The translations under genes were made by a program, and so were the position numbers. Below, in pieces: positions 26,453-35,790 of a stretch of DNA of 64,000 nt. This DNA is from Salinisphaera sp. G21_0 (GTDB lineage: Bacteria; Pseudomonadota; Gammaproteobacteria; Pseudomonadales; Endozoicomonadaceae): positions 124,001 to 188,000 of the forward strand of contig NZ_JAGHQW010000004.1 of the NCBI RefSeq assembly GCF_017744115.1, in the 5' to 3' direction. Position 1 is the stretch's first letter. The number at the start of each line of letters is the position of its first letter. A model generated the notes under the pieces. That model did not search any database. It worked only from the letters and a program-made list of their open reading frames with translations, and had not been told where the DNA came from.

Positions 26453-27056
26453 GTTGGCATAACTCATGGTGATGCAGCTTAAGCCATTGCAATGCAATGA
26501 CCGCTGGAGCATTGGCAATCCTTCCGTCTTCCACCATATCATAAGCTTCCCGGAAGGGAAGAACATGAACCCTGATATCCTCACCTTCATCGGCAACACC
26601 AAAAATGCCGCCAGCAGCCGTGGCGTCTACCAGACCACAGAAAAGCCTGAGTTTTTCGTTACTGGCACCGGGGCTGACATAGAAATCCGAGACCGGCATT
26701 AATGAGGTAATCTGATAACCGGTTTCTTCCTCTACTTCGCGCAGGGCAACTTCTTCCAGGGTTTCTCCGGGCTCACTGATGCCGGCAACAACTTCCAGCA
26801 GCCAGGGGTCATCGTCGCTCAAAAAAGGCCCCATGCGGAATTGCTCCACCAAAACCACCTGGTCATGAACCGGGTCAAATAATACAACGCCCACAGAGGG
26901 TGGCCTGACGGTGGCTTCTCGGATCAGGGGACGGCTGACTCCCCCGTTAAAGAGTCGATGAGTAATCGTGTATTTAAAGAGCTTCAGAAAGCCTGAGTAA
27001 ACCTTTGCCTCTTCCTGAACCTGTACATCGCGGGCATCAAGACCTGAAAGCTTCAT
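26442..27056 (-). CDS. nudF: ADP-ribose pyrophosphatase, Nudix family
   Basis: Nudix hydrolase expected to cleave ADP-ribose to AMP and ribose 5-phosphate. The Nudix box is intact: GISEPGETLEEV then ALREVEEETGY, giving the pattern G-x5-E-x7-REVEEETGY. The 204-residue length and the downstream SPGASNEKLRLFCGLVD block match NudF (ADPRase). Its start overlaps the end of the nadD-like gene by 4 bases (ATGA) and its end overlaps the lipoprotein gene by 11, so the three are one transcription unit. A nucleotide-sugar hydrolase beside a pyridine nucleotide adenylyltransferase suggests NAD turnover. Confidence 0.92.
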   Translation of the reverse strand: MKLSGLDARDVQVQEEAKVYSGFLKLFKYTITHRLFNGGVSRPLIREATVRPPSVGVVLFDPVHDQVVLVEQFRMGPFLSDDDPWLLEVVAGISEPGETLEEVALREVEEETGYQITSLMPVSDFYVSPGASNEKLRLFCGLVDATAAGGIFGVADEGEDIRVHVLPFREAYDMVEDGRIANAPAVIALQWLKLHHHELCQHEK

Positions 27057-27628
27057 GGGTTCCCTGTCTGGTATAAGTTGTTATTGATAATAAAAGCCTG
27101 AACAGAAGGTAGCAGCATATTCAACCCCTGCTGAAGATCATCGGCTATTTTTTCGGATTCAAGAATATTGCGGACATCACTGCTGCGGATGGCAACCCGT
27201 TCAGTGGCGGTAAAGATCGGCCACGTTTCTTCAATTTCCTGCGATTTATAAAATCGGTTCCAGGTTTCAGGCCTGGCATTGTCCGGTCCCCTGATGAAAG
27301 ACAGTGTGGCTTTATCCCGGTACTGACTGGTCAAGGCTGCCATCAGGTCATAGGTGTATACCGGCCTGCCGGGATTCTGTTCCAGCAGTTCTGCCTCCAG
27401 ATCACATACCTCCAGGGGACAGCCAGCCTCTGCTTCATCAATAAAACATTGCAGCATCTGCAAACGGAGGCCGAATGGCAGAGGTTTTTTGTCAAAAGCA
27501 TGAAAGGCACTGGGAACCAGCAGGATGCAGTCATGGCAGGTGGCTGCCTGTTGTAACACATCCAGATGCCCAAGTGTTGGTGGGTCAAATGCTGAGCCAA
27601 AAACACCCAGCTTGATAGGGCTCATCAT
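27053..27628 (-). CDS. nadD: nicotinate-nucleotide adenylyltransferase-like protein
   Basis: Nucleotidyltransferase of the NadD fold that transfers AMP to nicotinate (or nicotinamide) mononucleotide in NAD synthesis. The HxGH-type motif is GSAFDPPTLGHLDVL (residues about 11-25), in which the first histidine of the usual HxGH motif is threonine. The C-terminal SSDVRN matches the SSTxIR motif. At 191 residues it is slightly shorter than NadD. It is not beside the usual partners (proA, rsfS, rlmH), and it forms an operon with nudF instead, so it may be a paralogue. The ATG at 27628 has GGAG five bases upstream. Confidence 0.82.
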   Translation of the reverse strand: MMSPIKLGVFGSAFDPPTLGHLDVLQQAATCHDCILLVPSAFHAFDKKPLPFGLRLQMLQCFIDEAEAGCPLEVCDLEAELLEQNPGRPVYTYDLMAALTSQYRDKATLSFIRGPDNARPETWNRFYKSQEIEETWPIFTATERVAIRSSDVRNILESEKIADDLQQGLNMLLPSVQAFIINNNLYQTGNP

Positions 27629-27690
27629 TGAGTCTCCGTTTTTGATGGTATCCGCGCTGACAAAAGCGTGGCCTCATTATATCGATTTTA

Positions 27691-27772
27691 CAGGGTCTGC
27701 CGAAGGCAACCAGACCGTGGGTTTATTCCGAAGCGGTTCAAGATTCATTACGTACCCGGTGCGGGTTTTTTA
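27691..27772 (+). ncRNA. candidate small RNA in the nadD-endonuclease gap
   Basis: No plausible coding gene reads rightward here, yet the plus strand shows a complete transcription unit. A -35-like CTGACA (27657-27662) stands 17 bases before TATCGA (27680-27685); then comes a structured leader hairpin GGTCTG/CAGACC (27694-27699, 27711-27716) with an inner TGCC-GAA-GGCA. An intrinsic terminator lies at 27754-27772. The predicted RNA is about 80 bases. It does not fold as a tRNA and I do not recognise it as 6S, 4.5S or Spot 42. The -10 match is poor (3 of 6), so the promoter is tentative. Confidence 0.45.
27754..27772 (+). terminator. short intrinsic terminator of the candidate small RNA
   Basis: ACCCG (27754-27758), loop GTG, CGGGT (27762-27766), then a run of T to 27771. 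Short but GC-rich stem followed at once by T. Confidence 0.6.
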
Positions 27773-27856
27773 CTGATAGGCAAATAATGTGTGTCAGGTA
27801 AGATGCACCTTCTGGAATGACTCCCTGTCACTGGAACAGTGATGGCTTTTTCTTCG

Positions 27857-27912
27857 AGGCCCGATATCTCCCTCCTTACTTCCCCCTTGATATCGGGCCT
27901 TTTTTATTTTTT
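27857..27912 (+). terminator. strong plus-strand intrinsic terminator
   Basis: AGGCCCGATATC (27857-27868) and GATATCGGGCCT (27889-27900) form a perfect 12-bp stem with a 20-base loop, followed by TTTTTATTTTTT. It is one of the best terminators in the window and no plus-strand gene lies upstream. A smaller hairpin TCACTG-GAA-CAGTGA (27828-27842) followed by TGGCTTTTTC precedes it. Together with 27754-27772 it ends plus-strand transcription in this 364-base gene-free stretch (27629-27992). Confidence 0.85.
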
Positions 27913-27992
27913 CCTGCCTTGTTGTAGTCAACCAACCTTTCTCATATACCCAGCCAGCAGAGCCAGAGAAGCTTCGGCCATATTTCGATGAA

Positions 27993-28868
27993 TCACACTT
28001 TGCTCAATACGGAGTCAGGCACCCGGATTTCCACAGATACCGGCAAATGGTCTGTGATGGGCATATTGATAACGCCAAATCGATTAACAATCAGGGATGG
28101 GCTGATCAGAATATGATCCAGAGAACGGGTTGGTTGCCAGCTGGGAAAGGTATTTTGCCCCCAGTGTGCCGCATGAAGGGATGTATTTTTCAGTGGTGAG
28201 TCATTGAGTAATTGATCCGCGTGGGTGTTCATATCACCCATCAGCACCACATGCTGGTTGTGCTGCACAACATCACGGATATAGGAAAGCTGGATATTTC
28301 GGGTCCTTTTGCTCAGGGCCAGATGCATCATCACCACTGTAAGAGGCTCCTCAGGGTTACCAAAGCGGGCGACAATGGCACCCCGGCCGGGAATCAGTCC
28401 GGGCAGTTTATGGTCTTCCAGTGATAGAGGCTCAAACCGGCTAAGGAAGCCATTGCTGTGTTGTGCCAGCTTGCCAAGGTTGCGGTTGATCTGGTGATAC
28501 CAGTAAGGGAAGTGTCCTTTGAGAGCCAGATATTCAGTCTGGTTGATAAAGCTGCTGCGAATACTGCCACCGTCAGCTTCCTGCAGGGCAACAAGGTCAA
28601 AGTCAGGAAGAACACTGGCAATCCGGTCAAGGGTAGCCTGGCGTTTGGCGTGAGGCAGAATATGCTGCCAGCTGCGGGTCAGATAATGGCGGTATTGCTG
28701 AGTATTGATGCCCACCTGAATATTAAAGCTGAGCAGCTTGAGGGTCTTTTTGTTGAGCTGACGGGGGGAGCCGCCCGGTGCCGAGTGATGAATATGCCCG
28801 GAACGGTACTGACAACGCTGTCGGTGTAAACGTCGTCGAATGGCACCTGTAAGGGTTCGAATGGGCAT
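27993..28868 (-). CDS. endonuclease/exonuclease/phosphatase family protein
   Basis: Metal-dependent phosphoesterase of the EEP superfamily. It carries the motifs LLSFNIQVG, ALQEADGG (catalytic glutamate), MGDMNTH (aspartate and asparagine), SLDHILIS and TDHLPVSV (aspartate and histidine), so it should be active. The first 40 residues are basic and unconserved. A GTG or TTG closer to the catalytic domain could be the true start, but none is clearly better. In Pseudomonas a homologue sits beside dsbA and cytochrome c4, as here. Substrate (DNA, RNA or lipid phosphate) is not known. Confidence 0.88.
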   Translation of the reverse strand: MPIRTLTGAIRRRLHRQRCQYRSGHIHHSAPGGSPRQLNKKTLKLLSFNIQVGINTQQYRHYLTRSWQHILPHAKRQATLDRIASVLPDFDLVALQEADGGSIRSSFINQTEYLALKGHFPYWYHQINRNLGKLAQHSNGFLSRFEPLSLEDHKLPGLIPGRGAIVARFGNPEEPLTVVMMHLALSKRTRNIQLSYIRDVVQHNQHVVLMGDMNTHADQLLNDSPLKNTSLHAAHWGQNTFPSWQPTRSLDHILISPSLIVNRFGVINMPITDHLPVSVEIRVPDSVLSKV

Positions 28869-29019
28869 AGTGCTTTACCGCCAGAAATGGACAAGGGAAA
28901 TTGATAGACAGATGTTACAGGCCTTTTATCCGATTTCCTGCAAAGAATGATCGATGATTTACCAAATGAGAGTGGTTAAAAGCCAAAATGTTTGACATTT
29001 AACCACTGCTGCAATGTCA

Positions 29020-29805
29020 CTAACCCTTTCGATCCTGTTTAACTTTTCGGATCAGGTAGTCGGCAATCACCGGCATATTAGCCAGTGATCCGGCCAGCCC
29101 GGGCTCAACCACATATCGCCCATCGATCACGATGGCGGGTACACCAGAGAGCCTATAGCCTTTCAGTTTGGAGAAGGCTTTTTGCAGCTGATTATTGACA
29201 CCGAAACCCTTGAACGCTTTATTAAACGCTTCAGGTTCAACACCAAACTCCCGATTCAGGAACTCGGCCATTTGTTCACTGTCCCTGAGCTGATTTCGGC
29301 GGTTCTGTATTTCACTGAAGATACCGGCATGAACCTTCTCTTCCAGTCCCATATTGCGCACAGTATAGTAAAGCCGGGCGTGGGTCTGCCAAAGGTTAGG
29401 GCCGAAGAAACCGGGTGTTCGAATAAACTCAACATCGGCAGGCAAGGTCTGTTGCCACTGTTCAATCCTGGGTTCAAGTGCGTAACAGTGGGGGCACCCG
29501 TACCAGAAAATGGAGACCACCTCCACTTTCTCCGGTTTGGCATCCGTGGTAACCGGATTGGATAAAACCCGATAGTGCTGGCCTGGCTGAAATAGTTGCG
29601 GAGTACCGGATTGAGTGATGGCTGACGCTGATGAGGTTTCACTGGCTGCTGAGTGCCTGGTCGTACTGGCCTGAGTTACCGGGGTATTTTGAGTAACGGT
29701 CACTTCCTGACTGTGTTGGGCATCATTAATCAGATAACCCGCTGCGACCGTGGCGATTCCCAGGAATACAGCGATACCTAATATACCCTTCGTTTTTTTT
29801 ATCAT
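29020..29805 (-). CDS. dsbA: thiol:disulfide interchange protein DsbA
   Basis: Periplasmic thioredoxin-fold oxidase that introduces disulfides into exported proteins. The active site is CPHC (about residues 104-107, in WYGCPHCYALEP). The cis-proline loop is GVPAIVIDGRY. At 261 residues it is longer than E. coli DsbA (208). The N-terminus is a hydrophobic segment (about 9-25) without an obvious signal-peptidase site, then a threonine- and serine-rich linker (about 32-68), so it may be membrane-tethered. It lies downstream of cytochrome c4, the Pseudomonas order. Confidence 0.93.
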   Translation of the reverse strand: MIKKTKGILGIAVFLGIATVAAGYLINDAQHSQEVTVTQNTPVTQASTTRHSAASETSSASAITQSGTPQLFQPGQHYRVLSNPVTTDAKPEKVEVVSIFWYGCPHCYALEPRIEQWQQTLPADVEFIRTPGFFGPNLWQTHARLYYTVRNMGLEEKVHAGIFSEIQNRRNQLRDSEQMAEFLNREFGVEPEAFNKAFKGFGVNNQLQKAFSKLKGYRLSGVPAIVIDGRYVVEPGLAGSLANMPVIADYLIRKVKQDRKG

Positions 29806-29920
29806 ACGAAAGTCCTCTGTTTTTCATTGTTATTCAAGGATATGGCGCTTTATAGACGACACATTACGCCAGTGTCTGACGAAAAGGAAGTCTGATCAAA
29901 CAGGCAGGTCTGGATGAGAG

Positions 29921-29958
29921 GAAAATGACAGAAGCCGGTAAAGCTCAGACTTCTGTCA
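29921..29958 (-). terminator. intrinsic terminator after cytochrome c4
   Basis: On the minus strand TGACAGAAG (29958-29950) pairs perfectly with CTTCTGTCA (29934-29926) and is followed by TTTTC. It lies 22 bases past the cytochrome gene stop. Confidence 0.75.
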
Positions 29959-29979
29959 GTTATCAAGGATAAGAAACGA

Positions 29980-30585
29980 TCAACGAAGACCGCTGATGTA
30001 GTGAGAAACCGCTTCGATCTCTTTATTGCTCATCTTCTCGGCAATGGTTCTCATGATTTTGGTGTCACCATCGTTGGTTCGATCACCTTCACGAAGGTCA
30101 CGAAGCTGCTTGGCGGTGTACTCTGCATTCTGGCCCGCCAGTAAGGGGAAGCCCGCCAGGAAGTTACCCTTGCCCGTGGGAGAGTGACAGCTGGAGCAGG
30201 CCGGAATGCCTTTTTTGGCATCCCCACCGCGGTAAAGTGCTTGACCCAATGTGACATACTTGGCGTCTGTTGCTCCCTGAGGGGCTGGCTGACTGGCAAA
30301 GTAAGCCGCCAGGTCAGCAATATCCTGCGTGGTCAGAGCGCTGACGAAGGGCATCATCTCTGGCACAGAGCGTGCGCCGTCCTTGATTTCAGTGATCTGT
30401 TTGATCAGGTAACGCTCCCCCTGACCGGCGAGATTTGGCCAGTTTGGAGCAGGACTGATCCCTGTGGCACCATGGCAGGCAGCGCAGGTCGTCGCTTTGC
30501 TCTTGCCTGCTGCTGCATCGCCTTTGGCAAAGGCGAAGCCCGTTATCCCCAAAGAAATTACCAGAGTGAGAATGACTTTTTTCAT
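29980..30585 (-). CDS. cytochrome c4 (di-heme)
   Basis: Periplasmic di-heme electron carrier that can feed terminal oxidases. It has a signal peptide (MKKVILTLVISLGITGFAFA, cut near residue 20) and two heme motifs, CAACH (about 35-39) and CSSCH (about 130-134). Each heme domain has its methionine ligand candidate (for example MMPF and IMRT). The 201-residue length and twofold repeat are typical of cytochrome c4. It is divergent from engB and followed by a terminator and dsbA. Confidence 0.93.
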   Translation of the reverse strand: MKKVILTLVISLGITGFAFAKGDAAAGKSKATTCAACHGATGISPAPNWPNLAGQGERYLIKQITEIKDGARSVPEMMPFVSALTTQDIADLAAYFASQPAPQGATDAKYVTLGQALYRGGDAKKGIPACSSCHSPTGKGNFLAGFPLLAGQNAEYTAKQLRDLREGDRTNDGDTKIMRTIAEKMSNKEIEAVSHYISGLR

Positions 30586-30934
30586 TACCTGACCCAGTTA
30601 CGGCGTTTGCCTCAAATGGCTGTTATTATTCATCAGACCTGACAGCTTTTATTATTTAGCGCAACAGACCCACGCAGTGATTCGCATCTGCGTTGTGTCT
30701 GCTTCAGCATCAGGTGACATGACGGCATGTACCTTGAACGACGATAGTATAAACTACTCAACCGGCGACCGGTACAGGCAGAGCGATATCGATCCGTTGG
30801 AAGTGATATCCGGGAGTCGGACAGGCTCCCGTCGCCCGTTTGCTGATCTCCTTTACGTGATTTATTGAGTCCCGTGCTTATTTATCACCGGCTTATTGGC
30901 AATCAGCAAAGATTACTGGAATAGATGAAACCCC
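30586..30934. other. cytochrome c4 - engB divergent intergenic region
   Basis: This 349-base gap should hold the promoters of both genes. One clear structure is CGGGAG (30811-30816) paired with CTCCCG (30826-30831) with a 9-base loop, followed by TCGCCCGTTTGC. GATATC also occurs at 30786-30791 and 30805-30810. In E. coli and Pseudomonas small RNAs (Spot 42, ErsA) are encoded beside engB, but I see no convincing small RNA promoter or T-run here. No coding gene is apparent. Confidence 0.4.
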
Positions 30935-31594
30935 ATGAGTGATACCAGATCTTCATTAAATTACCGCCAGGCCTCTTTTTACAAGAGTGCGGCCAGGCTG
31001 AGCCAGTGTCCGGAGAATGAAGGTCGTGAAGTGGCCTTTGCAGGTCGCTCTAATGCAGGAAAGTCCAGCGCCCTGAATGCGCTGACGGGTTCCAACAAGC
31101 TGGCTCGTACCAGTAAGACGCCGGGAAGAACCCAGCTCATCAACTTCTTTGAAGTGCAGGATGGTGTCTTTCTGGTGGATCTTCCGGGCTATGGTTATGC
31201 CAAAGTGCCTGAAGCCATGAAGCAAGAGTGGCAGCATCACATGACCGATTATCTGGAGCGCCGTGAGGCACTGGTTGGTCTGGTGCTGTTGATGGATATT
31301 CGTCATCCGATGAAAGAGTTCGATCAGATGATGCTTAACTGGAGTGTGAGTGCAAACTTACCTCTGCACATACTGCTCACCAAGGCGGACAAACTGAAAC
31401 AGGGTGCTGCCAAACAGGTTCTGAACACCCTCAAAAAGGATCTGTCCCGATTCCCACAGGTGAGCGTGCAGTTATTCTCTTCGCTCAAGAAAACCGGTGT
31501 TGATCAGCTCTCTATGAAACTGGATGAGTGGTTTCTCGCGCCTGAGCCCGATGATGTTTATGACGATGACGAGCACCTGGCGTCTGATGATTAG
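30935..31594 (+). CDS. engB: ribosome biogenesis GTP-binding protein EngB (YihA/YsxC)
   Basis: Essential GTPase needed for 50S subunit assembly. G motifs are present in order: GRSNAGKSS (G1, about 37-45), TPGRTQ (G2), [11 protein letters not shown] (G3) and LTKADK (G4). The 219-residue length fits, with an acidic C-terminal tail ([15 protein letters not shown]). The ATG at 30935 agrees with family starts. It converges on radC with only 22 bases between stops. Confidence 0.96.
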   Translation: MSDTRSSLNYRQASFYKSAARLSQCPENEGREVAFAGRSNAGKSSALNALTGSNKLARTSKTPGRTQLINFFEVQDGVFLVDLPGYGYAKVPEAMKQEWQHHMTDYLERREALVGLVLLMDIRHPMKEFDQMMLNWSVSANLPLHILLTKADKLKQGAAKQVLNTLKKDLSRFPQVSVQLFSSLKKTGVDQLSMKLDEWFLAPEPDDVYDDDEHLASDD

Positions 31595-31616
31595 GTTTCA
31601 TTGCTGGGCATGAAAG

Positions 31617-32264
31617 CTAAACCAGACCACGTTCCGCCATGGATAGTATCTCTCCCTGACCCACAATCATATGATCCAGCACCCGGATATCCACCAGTTG
31701 CAACGCCTCTTTCAACCGTTGGGTAATGCGAATGTCAGCCTGACTGGGCTCAGGATCGCCCGATGGGTGGTTGTGACAGAGAATCAGTGATGCCGCATTC
31801 AACGCCAGCGCCTGCTTCACCACCTCCCTGGGATGAACGGTGGCTGTGTTCAAGGTGCCCTGAAAGAGTGTTTCCAGCGTAATAACACGGTGCCGGGTAT
31901 CCAGAAAAAGACAGGCAAACTGCTCCCGCTGAAGACCCTGGAAGTGCAGCTGCAGGTATTCCCGGGTTGACTCCGGGCTGGAGATAACATCGGAGTTGGC
32001 TACCTTTTCACGCAGTACCCTTCGACAAAGCTCCAGGGTGGCGCTGAGCTGCGTGGCTTTGGCAGGCCCAAGGCCTTTAACTGACATAAGATGCTGATGG
32101 CGGGTGGTCAGCAGTTTTTCCAGGCCACCAAACTGTTCCAGCAGATGGCTGGCCAGTTCCATCACGTTCATACCCTGGCACCCCGTTCTTAACAGCAGCG
32201 CCAATAGCTCCGCTTCAGTCAGGGCTGAAGGGCCCATGGCCAGTATCTTTTCTCTTGGCAGCAA
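31617..32264 (-). CDS. radC: RadC family JAB/MPN domain protein
   Basis: Protein of the RadC family; it was once linked to DNA repair but the role is unsettled. The N-terminal helix-hairpin-helix part (LMSVKGLGPAKATQLSA) is followed by a JAB/MPN metalloprotease-like domain with HPREVVKQAL and CHNHPSGDPEPSQAD. The start is the TTG at 32264: GGAG lies seven bases upstream and the product begins LPREKIL, matching the family's RPREKLL. At 215 residues it lacks about ten residues found before this point in longer homologues. It sits next to coaBC, as in many gammaproteobacteria. Confidence 0.93.
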   Translation of the reverse strand: MLPREKILAMGPSALTEAELLALLLRTGCQGMNVMELASHLLEQFGGLEKLLTTRHQHLMSVKGLGPAKATQLSATLELCRRVLREKVANSDVISSPESTREYLQLHFQGLQREQFACLFLDTRHRVITLETLFQGTLNTATVHPREVVKQALALNAASLILCHNHPSGDPEPSQADIRITQRLKEALQLVDIRVLDHMIVGQGEILSMAERGLV

Positions 32265-32418
32265 ATGATAACTCCGGGCTTGTATGGTGGTTATACCGTC
32301 AGCTATTCACTGCTATGATGGAGCGGATTTATGGTGAGTAGCCTATGGCGTTTTGTGCGGTTCCTGACTACTCAGACAAAAAATTGCCGGTTTAATTCCC
32401 TGAGGAAATTTGCAACCT

Positions 32419-33669
32419 ATGCAACAGCTAAGTAACAAACGCATTGTTCTTGGTGTTACCGGTGGCATTGCTGCTTATAAGAGTGCAGAGCTGATTCGTC
32501 TGCTGACCAAACTGGGGGCTGATGTCCGTGTGGTCATGACCAGTGCCGCCTGTGAGTTTATTACCCCGTTAACCTTGCAGGCACTGTCCCACAACCCGGT
32601 GCATCTGGATCTGCTCGACACCGGGGCGGAAGCGGCCATGGGGCATATCGAACTGGCCCGCTGGGCGGATGTGGTTCTCATTGCCCCTGCCACTGCTGAC
32701 TTTATTGCACGACTGGCCGGAGGGCATGCGGATGATCTGTTAACCACCCTGTGCCTGGCCACCAGTGCACCTATCTGCCTGGCACCGGCCATGAACCAGG
32801 GGATGTGGCGTGACAGTGTGACCCAGCGAAATTGCGAAGAGCTGCTGGAGCGGAATATCCATTTGTTCGGCCCGGGCGATGGCAGCCAGGCCTGTGGTGA
32901 TATCGGCCCGGGCAGGATGCTCGACCCTGAGCTGATTGTGGAAAAAACATCGGGGCTGTTCAGCCATGATATTCTCACCGGGGTGAATATCATGATCACC
33001 GCTGGCGGTACCCGCGAAGATATTGATCCGGTTCGGTATATTTCCAACCACAGTTCCGGAAAAATGGGCTTTGCCATTGCCGAAGCGGCTGTTGCATCCG
33101 GGGCAACGGTTACCCTGATCAGTGGCCCGGTGAATCTGGACACACCGGATCGGGTCAGGCGGGTGGATGTGGTCAGTGCCAGGGATATGCATCAGGCGGT
33201 TCATGACCGGATAGCCGGTGTGGATATCTTTATCGGTTGTGCTGCTGTCAGTGACTATCGCCCTGCCGAGGTTGCCAGGGAAAAGATCAAGAAAGACCCT
33301 GACAATGGCAGTGAAACCCTGGAGATTAAACTGGTGCGTAACCCCGACATTATTGCTTCGGTCACCGCTTTGGACACACCACCCTTTGTGGTGGGTTTTG
33401 CCGCAGAGACGCACAATGTACTGGGCTACGCTGCGGATAAGATGCGCCGCAAGAGGATGAATCTGGTGGTGGCCAATGATGTGGGTGATCGGGAGATTGG
33501 CTTCAGCAGTGACAGCAATGAAGTCACTGTCATCGGCGAAGCGCTGGAAGAGCCATTGCCGAGGGCATCGAAAAAAGTGGTGTCCAGCAAGCTGCTGCAA
33601 ATTGTTGCCCGCCGTTTCAGAAAGTGGAAAAGCCAACAGCCTGTAACTGAGACAGTTGAACAGCCTTGA
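32419..33669 (+). CDS. coaBC: bifunctional phosphopantothenoylcysteine decarboxylase / phosphopantothenate-cysteine ligase
   Basis: Two-step enzyme of coenzyme A synthesis (formerly Dfp). The N-terminal flavin-dependent CoaC domain shows VTGGIAAYKSAEL, APAMNQGMW and the catalytic cysteine in ACGDIGPGRM. The C-terminal CoaB domain starts at ITAGGTREDIDPVRYISNHSSG and has the lysine motif REKIKKDP. The ATG at 32419 matches the family start. An in-frame TTG at 32410 is closer to a GAGGAAA site and may be used. Order with dut and radC is conserved. Confidence 0.96.
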   Translation: MQQLSNKRIVLGVTGGIAAYKSAELIRLLTKLGADVRVVMTSAACEFITPLTLQALSHNPVHLDLLDTGAEAAMGHIELARWADVVLIAPATADFIARLAGGHADDLLTTLCLATSAPICLAPAMNQGMWRDSVTQRNCEELLERNIHLFGPGDGSQACGDIGPGRMLDPELIVEKTSGLFSHDILTGVNIMITAGGTREDIDPVRYISNHSSGKMGFAIAEAAVASGATVTLISGPVNLDTPDRVRRVDVVSARDMHQAVHDRIAGVDIFIGCAAVSDYRPAEVAREKIKKDPDNGSETLEIKLVRNPDIIASVTALDTPPFVVGFAAETHNVLGYAADKMRRKRMNLVVANDVGDREIGFSSDSNEVTVIGEALEEPLPRASKKVVSSKLLQIVARRFRKWKSQQPVTETVEQP

Positions 33670-33707
33670 AAGGCATTTCACGGTAAATACACAGGGAATT
33701 AAACGAC

Positions 33708-34163
33708 ATGAGAACACTGAAAACCCGTATTCTGGACCCACGGCTGGGCACAGAGTTTCCATTGCCGGAATATGCCACAGAAGGCTCAGCTGGTATTGAT
33801 CTGCGAGCCTGTCTTGATCAACCGATGACCCTGGAGCCGGGGCAAACCCAGTTGCTGCCTACCGGTATGGCTATCCATATTGAAGACCCGTCCCTGGCGG
33901 CGATGATCCTTCCCCGCTCCGGCCTGGGTCATAAGCATGGCATTGTTCTGGGTAACCTTGTTGGACTGATTGACTCTGACTACCAGGGGCAGCTGATGGT
34001 CTCCTGCTGGAACCGGGGAAATACCACGTTCACGGTTCAGCCGGGTGAGCGTATTGCCCAGTTAATACTGGTTCCCGTGGTACAGGCCCGACTGGAGATT
34101 GTGGAAAACTTTGACGAGAGTGACCGTGGTGCCGGAGGCTTTGGGCACTCCGGAACCCACTGA
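33708..34163 (+). CDS. dut: dUTP diphosphatase
   Basis: Trimeric dUTPase that hydrolyses dUTP to dUMP, keeping uracil out of DNA and supplying dUMP for dTMP synthesis. All five family motifs are visible, including [39 protein letters not shown] and the C-terminal [12 protein letters not shown]. The length of 151 residues equals that of E. coli. It lies 38 bases after coaBC and probably shares its transcript. Confidence 0.97.
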   Translation: MRTLKTRILDPRLGTEFPLPEYATEGSAGIDLRACLDQPMTLEPGQTQLLPTGMAIHIEDPSLAAMILPRSGLGHKHGIVLGNLVGLIDSDYQGQLMVSCWNRGNTTFTVQPGERIAQLILVPVVQARLEIVENFDESDRGAGGFGHSGTH

Positions 34164-34241
34164 TTACTGCTTTTTAAGAAAGGTATGGCTGAGCCATGCC
34201 GCCACCAATAAACCATAACGGACACCATGCTCAATCTGTAA

Positions 34242-35162
<921 letters not shown>

Positions 35163-35170
35163 TACTCATA

Positions 35171-35761
35171 ATGGATATGTCTCAGAAAATTTCTCGCAAG
35201 CAGCAGATTCTGGAAGCCCTGGCTCATATGCTGGAGACGGCTCCGGGTAACCGGATTACCACCTCGGCCCTGGCCAGAGCGGTGGGTGTTTCCGAAGCGG
35301 CCCTGTACCGTCACTTCCCGAGCAAGGCAAAAATGTTTGAAGGGCTGATCGAGTTTATTGAGGAGACGCTGTTTTCCCGAATCTCGTTGATTCTTTCTGA
35401 CGAGCCTCATGTGAATGCACGATGTGAGAAGATCCTGCTGTTGCTGATTGGCTTCTGTGAGAAAAACCCCGGCTTGACCCGTATCCTGACCGGGGACGCA
35501 CTGGCTGGCGAGACTGAGCGGTTGCGCCAGCGTGTGACTCAGCTGTTTGACCGTCTGGAGACACAACTGAAGCAGACGTTGCGTGAAGCGGAAATCAAGG
35601 AAGGTGTGCGACCCCGCCTGACCGTCAGCGTGACCGCAAATCTGATGCTGGCTGCTGCCGAAGGCCGGATTGCCCAGTATGTTCGCAGTGAATTCAAGCG
35701 CAAGCCCACGGAAAACTGGGCGGATCAGTGGCTAATTCTTTCTGCGGCGGCGTTCAGATAA
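35171..35761 (+). CDS. slmA: nucleoid occlusion factor SlmA
   Basis: TetR-family DNA-binding protein that blocks FtsZ ring assembly over the nucleoid. The helix-turn-helix ([22 protein letters not shown], split here at VGV) and the long dimer domain with [18 protein letters not shown] match E. coli SlmA in a 196-residue protein. It starts 8 bases after argB. Its position next to dut is conserved in enterobacteria (dut-slmA), with argB inserted here. Confidence 0.94.
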   Translation: MDMSQKISRKQQILEALAHMLETAPGNRITTSALARAVGVSEAALYRHFPSKAKMFEGLIEFIEETLFSRISLILSDEPHVNARCEKILLLLIGFCEKNPGLTRILTGDALAGETERLRQRVTQLFDRLETQLKQTLREAEIKEGVRPRLTVSVTANLMLAAAEGRIAQYVRSEFKRKPTENWADQWLILSAAAFR

Positions 35762-35790
35762 GTTCTGGTTTTCCTGGTGTCTGGCCATGG

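Noticed and set aside
27690-27772. Possible tRNA because of a GGTTCAAG motif before a terminator
   Set aside because: The five bases on either side of the TTCAAGA loop do not pair, and no acceptor stem or anticodon arm can be drawn.
30643-30934. Spot 42 or ErsA-like small RNA next to engB
   Set aside because: Only synteny suggests it. The one hairpin has no T-run and no promoter was found.
32740-33762. Long open frame (340 codons) on the minus strand opposite coaBC and the start of dut
   Set aside because: It lies fully opposite coaBC, whose domains and motifs are unambiguous; the antisense product has no recognisable family and no ribosome binding site.
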